From positions 1-29,524 of the IMG/VR virus record IMGVR_UViG_3300020420_000047: a stretch of DNA of 29,524 bases. The stretch is one strand, 5' to 3'. This document shows, piece by piece, positions 29,125 to 29,524 of the stretch. Both the position numbers and the translations under genes were made by a program. The notes below the pieces were generated by a model that worked only from the letters and a program-made list of their open reading frames with translations, did not search any database and had not been told where the DNA came from. The stretch's first letter is position 1. Every line of letters begins with the position of its first letter. The DNA comes from a virus.

Positions 29125-29524
29125 TACCAATTATTAACCCAAGTATTTTTTCTTCTACGATTGATTAGATTCTTTCTTTTCTCTTGTTTTGGTTGTGCTT
29201 CTTGCGATTCGCTTTTGGTTTTTATTTTATTTAGATTTGGAGAAAGAATATAAAATCCTGATAAAGCATAGATAAAAGTATCTAAGGCTTCGTTTCTTTC
29301 TCTTGTTTGTTTCCAAACTAATTTCTTTTGTCCACGATAAAACTTGATAATTCTTTTTTCTGCGGTTAGTTGTTTAAAATATTCTTCATCAACTGTACTT
29401 GGGAAATGGATATATCCAGCTTGATCTTCTTCTGCAACATTCAACCAACTAAACAAAGTATCTTTAGCGGTATCAGTTCCGATTGGATAAAGGCTTACTC
29501 TTTGTCTGCCTGATTGTGTTGGTC
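29124..29524 (-). CDS. terL: Terminase large subunit, C-terminal part (GpA family), runs off window end
   Basis: 132 residues open to base 29524. The frame reads GRQRVSLYPIGTDTAKDTLF, then GYIHFPSTVDEEYFKQLTAEK, which correspond to the end of the nuclease region of gpA-type terminases, and closes with a basic, probably disordered tail (KTKSESQEAQPKQEKRKN). An inner TTG at 29456 is not a real start. Together with 1-917 it gives 437 residues of a protein usually around 600-640; the missing part is most of the nuclease domain. A terminator follows directly. Confidence 0.88.
   Translation of the reverse strand, partial: PTQSGRQRVSLYPIGTDTAKDTLFSWLNVAEEDQAGYIHFPSTVDEEYFKQLTAEKRIIKFYRGQKKLVWKQTRERNEALDTFIYALSGFYILSPNLNKIKTKSESQEAQPKQEKRKNLINRRRKNTWVNNW

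Noticed and set aside
1-29524. Directly closed circular genome (base 29524 joined to base 1)
   Set aside because: The terminase frame does not continue across the join; it meets a stop soon after the junction and lacks most of the nuclease domain.

Overview
The window is almost all of a small, AT-rich tailed-phage genome: a siphovirus-like Caudoviricetes member with a lambda-type plan. Both ends lie inside the same gene, the large terminase subunit. Its ATPase half runs off base 1 and its C-terminal part enters from base 29524. Direct joining of the ends is out of frame and would remove most of the nuclease domain. The simplest reading is a circular or circularly permuted genome of about 30 kb with roughly 0.5-0.6 kb missing between the ends. 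No integrase, excisionase or CI-like repressor, tRNA, rRNA or CRISPR array was seen. The base composition and several structural families suggest a marine bacterial host, perhaps an alphaproteobacterium, but this is an inference from memory.

Layout. Two opposed blocks diverge from a control region at 6175-6306. Rightward (+), 6307-10407 holds six small genes of mostly unknown function, two tandem MT-A70 adenine methyltransferases, two more small genes, a YqaJ-like exonuclease and one further unknown gene. It ends at a terminator (10427-10459) buried in the lysozyme gene. Leftward (-), 6174 down to 1 holds a small gene, an SSB-like protein, a primase-helicase, a repeat-rich gap that may be an origin, an unknown gene, an HNH nuclease, a gpZ-like tail completion protein, two tiny ORFs, TerS and TerL. 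Across the window ends the same strand continues with the end of TerL and a bidirectional terminator. It then runs through connector, portal, an unusual N-module/protease/capsid fusion, head-tail joining proteins, tail tube, frameshifted tail chaperone, tape measure, tail tip proteins, an S74-chaperone fibre, a lysis group (coiled-coil membrane protein, MscS-like membrane protein, 3-TM holin) and lysozyme at 10412.

The order FII-U-V-G/GT-H-tail tip matches lambda, except that the gpZ-like gene sits beside the terminase. One extra + strand gene (28866-29081) with its own promoter and terminator interrupts the - strand morphogenesis operon between TerL and the connector.

The most notable signals are: (i) a repeated promoter/operator module (AATAGTTGTAA plus an AAGGAGAAAATTATG leader) before three separate + strand units, suggesting a phage regulon; (ii) two internal Shine-Dalgarno/ATG pairs at the domain borders of the capsid fusion; (iii) a -1 frameshift in the tail chaperone; (iv) a tandem methyltransferase duplication that kept a scrap of the upstream gene; (v) an MscS-like protein in the lysis group; (vi) an iteron-like repeat cluster with a hairpin after the primase gene.
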